NCBI GenBank assembly: GCA_013811855.1
Contig: JACCUL010000482.1
Span: 1 to 8,822 of the forward strand
DNA: 8,822 bases
Direction of reading: 5' to 3'
Source of the DNA: Acidimicrobiia bacterium
GTDB lineage: Bacteria; Actinomycetota; Acidimicrobiia; Acidimicrobiales; Ilumatobacteraceae
This document shows, in pieces, positions 6,672-8,822 of the stretch. The notes beneath the pieces are model-generated. The model was not told the origin of the DNA and did no database searches. It saw only the letters and a list, made by a program, of their open reading frames with translations. The position numbers were made by a program, and so were the translations under genes. Numbering within the stretch: position 1 is the first letter of the stretch; every line of letters begins with the position of its first letter.

Positions 6672-7508
6672 TCAACGCGTCAGCACGACGATCATGGCGA
6701 TGCCGTTGAAGATGGCGTGGGCGATCATCGTCGCCCCGATCCGCCGCAAGAGGAACGCCGCGGCGCCGAAGACGATCCCGACCATCGCCAGGACCAACGC
6801 CAGGCCGATGTTGCCGCGGCCCCGCTCCGGGTCCACGTGGGCCAGGCCGAACAGCGCGCCCTGCGCCGACACGGCCAGCGTCGCCGGCATCCGGCTGGCC
6901 AGCCCGCGCAGCATCAGGCCGCGAAAGACGAGCTCCTCGACGGCCGGGGCGGCGACGACGGCCGAGATCAACAGCGCGATCACGTAAGTGCGGTCGATGT
7001 CGAGGTCGCCGATGCCCTCGGTGTTGCTCGTGAATGGGATGTCCAGCTCGACGATGATGATGCTCACGAACACGGCACCGAGGATTGACGCGACGTACGT
7101 CAGCGGCCCCCATCCGAAGTCGGCCCACCGGAACCGGACCCCGAAGTCGGCCGTCAGCCGGCCCGTTCCCCACCGGCGACTGCTGTAGACGCACCAGGCG
7201 ATCGAGGGCCCGTAGCCGATGGAGACGGAGATCGCCACGTAGGCGACGATCGGCCAGTCGAAGCGCAGCAGCGGCTCCAGCGCCACCTTGCTGGCGATCA
7301 GCGAGACGACCAGCACGACGGCGGCCCCGACGGCGGTCGATACCGGCAGCACGGAGTGGGCCGCCGGCGCGGGCGGGAGGATCCCGGTCGTGTGACCCGT
7401 CCACGCCCGACCGTCGTAGTAGCGCACGATCGGGAACCCGCTCGGGTCGTGGTACCAGCCCGCCGGCGGCCCCGACGGCGGCGGCAGCGCTTGGCCCGGG
7501 GGGTGCAC
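6672..7508 (-). CDS. DUF2510-CAAX-type (CPBP) intramembrane metalloprotease
   Basis: A 278-residue membrane protein. A Pro-rich N-terminus and a DUF2510 module (17-38: GWYHDPSGFP, YYDGRAWTG) precede several hydrophobic segments, followed by the three motifs of the CPBP/Abi family: EELVFR (191-196, EExxxR type), FGLAH (His224) and HAIFN (264-268). These residues form the metal and catalytic site of Rce1-like glutamyl proteases, so an active enzyme is likely; substrates of bacterial members are mostly unknown. The start was set at GTG 7508: the frame is open to 7655, but that extension runs into the divergent oxidase gene and encodes Ser/Thr-rich low-complexity residues. TACGCT lies six bases before GTG 7508. 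It is the first gene of an operon with the acyltransferase. Confidence 0.88.
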   Translation of the reverse strand: MHPPGQALPPPSGPPAGWYHDPSGFPIVRYYDGRAWTGHTTGILPPAPAAHSVLPVSTAVGAAVVLVVSLIASKVALEPLLRFDWPIVAYVAISVSIGYGPSIAWCVYSSRRWGTGRLTADFGVRFRWADFGWGPLTYVASILGAVFVSIIIVELDIPFTSNTEGIGDLDIDRTYVIALLISAVVAAPAVEELVFRGLMLRGLASRMPATLAVSAQGALFGLAHVDPERGRGNIGLALVLAMVGIVFGAAAFLLRRIGATMIAHAIFNGIAMIVVLTR

Positions 7509-7513
7509 CTGCG

Positions 7514-7520
7514 TAGCGTA
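7514..7520. promoter_or_regulatory. Putative bidirectional -10 element between protease and oxidase genes
   Basis: TAGCGTA reads TAGCGT on the plus strand (7514-7519), eight bases before GTG 7528. On the minus strand it reads TACGCT (7520-7515), six bases before GTG 7508. Both fit the TAnnnT form of a -10 hexamer, and both genes would be leaderless or nearly so. The gap between the two start codons is only 19 bp, so the promoters must overlap. No -35 box is clear on either side. Confidence 0.45.
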
Positions 7521-7527
7521 CGCGGGC

Positions 7528-8822
7528 GTGCTCCGCTCGCTCCGCGTGCCCGTGCCGCTGTGGGAGACGACCCTGCCGGCCGAGCTGCGCACGGTGACCA
7601 CCCCGCTCGGCGGGGACGCCCAGGTCGACGTGGCCATCGTCGGCGCCGGGTTCACCGGTCTCTGGACCGCCTACTACCTGGCCGGCGCCGATCCGACGCT
7701 GCGCATCATCGTGCTGGAGCGTGAGCACGTCGGCTTCGGCGCCAGCGGCCGCAACGGCGGTTGGTGCTCGGCGCTCCTGCCGACGAGCCTGACGACGCTC
7801 GCCTCGACGCACGGCCGCGATCGCGCCATCGACCTGCTGCGGGCGATGCACGCCACCGTCGAGGAGGTGGCCCGCGTCGCCGACGAGGAGGGCATCGACG
7901 CCCAGCTCGCCCGTGGCGGGACGTTGACGTTCGCGCGGTCCGAGGTCCAGGACGGCCGCCTGCTGGATGAGGTCCGGGAGGCCCGCAGCTTCGGGTTCGG
8001 GCCCCAGGACGTGCGCATGCTCACCGCCGGCGAGCTCACGGACCGGTGCCGGGTGACACGGGCCCGGTCGGCGATGTTCACGCCGCACTGCGCGGCGGTC
8101 CATCCGGCTCGCCTCGTGCACGGTCTCGCCGGCGCGGCCCAGCGACGCGGCGTCGTCATCCACGAGCAGACGGCGGTCGTCGCCGCCGACGGTCGACGCG
8201 TCACGACCGAACGGGGAACGGTCACCGCCGATGCGGTGATCACGGCCACCGAGGCGTACACGGCGGCACTGCCCGGCCGGCGCCGCGACCTCGTGCCGCT
8301 GTACTCGCTGATGGTCGGCACCGAGCCGCTGCCGCCCGCCGTGTGGGACGAGATCGGCCTCGACGACCGCCCGACGTTCAACGACGGGCGACACATGATC
8401 ATCTACGGCCAGCGGACCGCCGACGGCCGCCTGGCCTTTGGCGGCCGTGGTGCGCCGTACCACTTCGGGTCGCGCATCGAACCGTCCTTCGACACCGACG
8501 ACCGGGTCCGCCGGCTCCTGATCGGCACGGCGCGGGACCTGTTCCCCGTCCTCACCGACGTCGAGTTCCCCTACCACTGGGGCGGTCCGCTCGGCGTGCC
8601 CCGCGACTGGCACGCCGGCGTGCGCTTCGATCGGGACACCGGCGCCGGGGCGGCCGGCGGCTACGTCGGCGACGGGGTCGCGGCGACCAACCTGGCCGGC
8701 CGGCTGATGGCCGACCTCGTCACCGGACGCACCAGCGAACTGACCGCCCTCCCGTGGGCCGGGCACCGCTCCCGCCGCTGGGAACCCGAGCCGCTGCGCT
8801 GGCTCGGCATCAACCTCGGCCG
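7528..8822 (+). CDS. FAD-dependent oxidoreductase, DAO family (amine/amino-acid oxidase-like), 3' end outside window
   Basis: The frame from GTG 7528 stays open to the window edge (431 full codons). It begins with a linker (VPVPLWETTLP) and enters a Rossmann fold: VAIVGAGFTGLW holds the FAD-binding GxGxxG (residues 39-44), and IIVLE ends in Glu64, which would bind the adenosine ribose. FGASGRNGGW (70-79) is the second FAD contact typical of DAO enzymes. Near the C-terminus YVGDGVAATNLAGRLMADL (379-397) is the conserved FAD-closing segment. The last visible residues, RRWEPEPLRWLGIN, resemble the end of gamma-glutamylputrescine oxidase (PuuB/OrdL)-like proteins, so only a few tens of residues are probably missing. 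Such enzymes oxidise amines or amino acids; the substrate is not determinable here. The gene shares a 19-bp divergent gap with the protease operon. GTG 7546 is an alternative start. Confidence 0.92.
   Translation, partial: MLRSLRVPVPLWETTLPAELRTVTTPLGGDAQVDVAIVGAGFTGLWTAYYLAGADPTLRIIVLEREHVGFGASGRNGGWCSALLPTSLTTLASTHGRDRAIDLLRAMHATVEEVARVADEEGIDAQLARGGTLTFARSEVQDGRLLDEVREARSFGFGPQDVRMLTAGELTDRCRVTRARSAMFTPHCAAVHPARLVHGLAGAAQRRGVVIHEQTAVVAADGRRVTTERGTVTADAVITATEAYTAALPGRRRDLVPLYSLMVGTEPLPPAVWDEIGLDDRPTFNDGRHMIIYGQRTADGRLAFGGRGAPYHFGSRIEPSFDTDDRVRRLLIGTARDLFPVLTDVEFPYHWGGPLGVPRDWHAGVRFDRDTGAGAAGGYVGDGVAATNLAGRLMADLVTGRTSELTALPWAGHRSRRWEPEPLRWLGINLG

Noticed and set aside
5907..7088. 393-codon plus-strand open frame opposite the acyltransferase and protease
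   Set aside because: The sequence is an Arg/Asp/His-rich shadow with no recognisable fold, and the opposite strand carries hexapeptide repeats and CPBP motifs.
7509..7655. N-terminal extension of the protease to 7655
   Set aside because: It would overlap the first 128 bases of the oxidase gene, encodes Ser/Thr/Arg-rich low-complexity sequence, and lies before a start with a good leaderless promoter pattern at 7508.
6583..8766. 727-codon minus-strand open frame across the oxidase and protease genes
   Set aside because: It is antisense to the oxidase, whose FAD motifs are clear, and out of frame with the protease. Its product is repetitive Arg/Gly/Ala/Asp-rich sequence.

Overview
The window comes from a very GC-rich genome whose coding regions show the strong third-position G/C bias of an actinomycete. 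Two genes encode DUF2510 modules (short, Trp-rich, G-W-x-x-D-P-S-G type), one of them fused to a DUF4190 membrane module, and these are largely actinobacterial. At least four starts are GTG codons lying 6-8 nt behind a TAnnnT-like hexamer, which suggests leaderless transcription. Together this points to Actinomycetota; a lineage such as Acidimicrobiia is my guess, not something the sequence proves. I see no rRNA, tRNA, transposase, integrase, phage gene or CRISPR array.

Layout. Positions 1-193 are non-coding and hold a diverged tandem repeat with a 65-bp period. Then follow: a histidine (phosphoglycerate-mutase-like) phosphatase on the minus strand (194-871); a DUF2510-DUF4190 membrane protein on the plus strand (993-1742); and, stop codon to stop codon with it, a two-gene minus-strand operon encoding the halves of a heterodimeric ABC exporter (5304-3550, then 3563-1743). 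Divergent from the exporter is a small membrane-anchored protein of unknown function (5376-5888). A second minus-strand pair encodes a DUF2510-CAAX-type membrane protease (7508-6672) and a left-handed beta-helix acyltransferase (6656-6006). Divergent from that pair by 19 bp is a FAD-dependent amine/amino-acid oxidase-like gene (7528 to the window edge), whose last residues lie outside the window.

How the genes may work together. Only two groups look like transcription units: the exporter halves (14-bp overlap) and the protease plus acyltransferase (15-bp gap). The exporter sequences fit one degenerate and one canonical ATP site. The remaining genes look like independent housekeeping or envelope genes.

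I do not see a defence, mobile or biosynthetic system. The more unusual signals are non-coding: the 65-bp-period repeat, a symmetric 7-bp hexamer that could serve as the -10 element on both strands between 7508 and 7528, an octamer (GAGCGAGC) seen only at gene boundaries, and a perfect palindrome made by two abutting convergent stop codons. Long antisense reading frames over the exporter and the 6-8.8 kb region are composition shadows and are not annotated.
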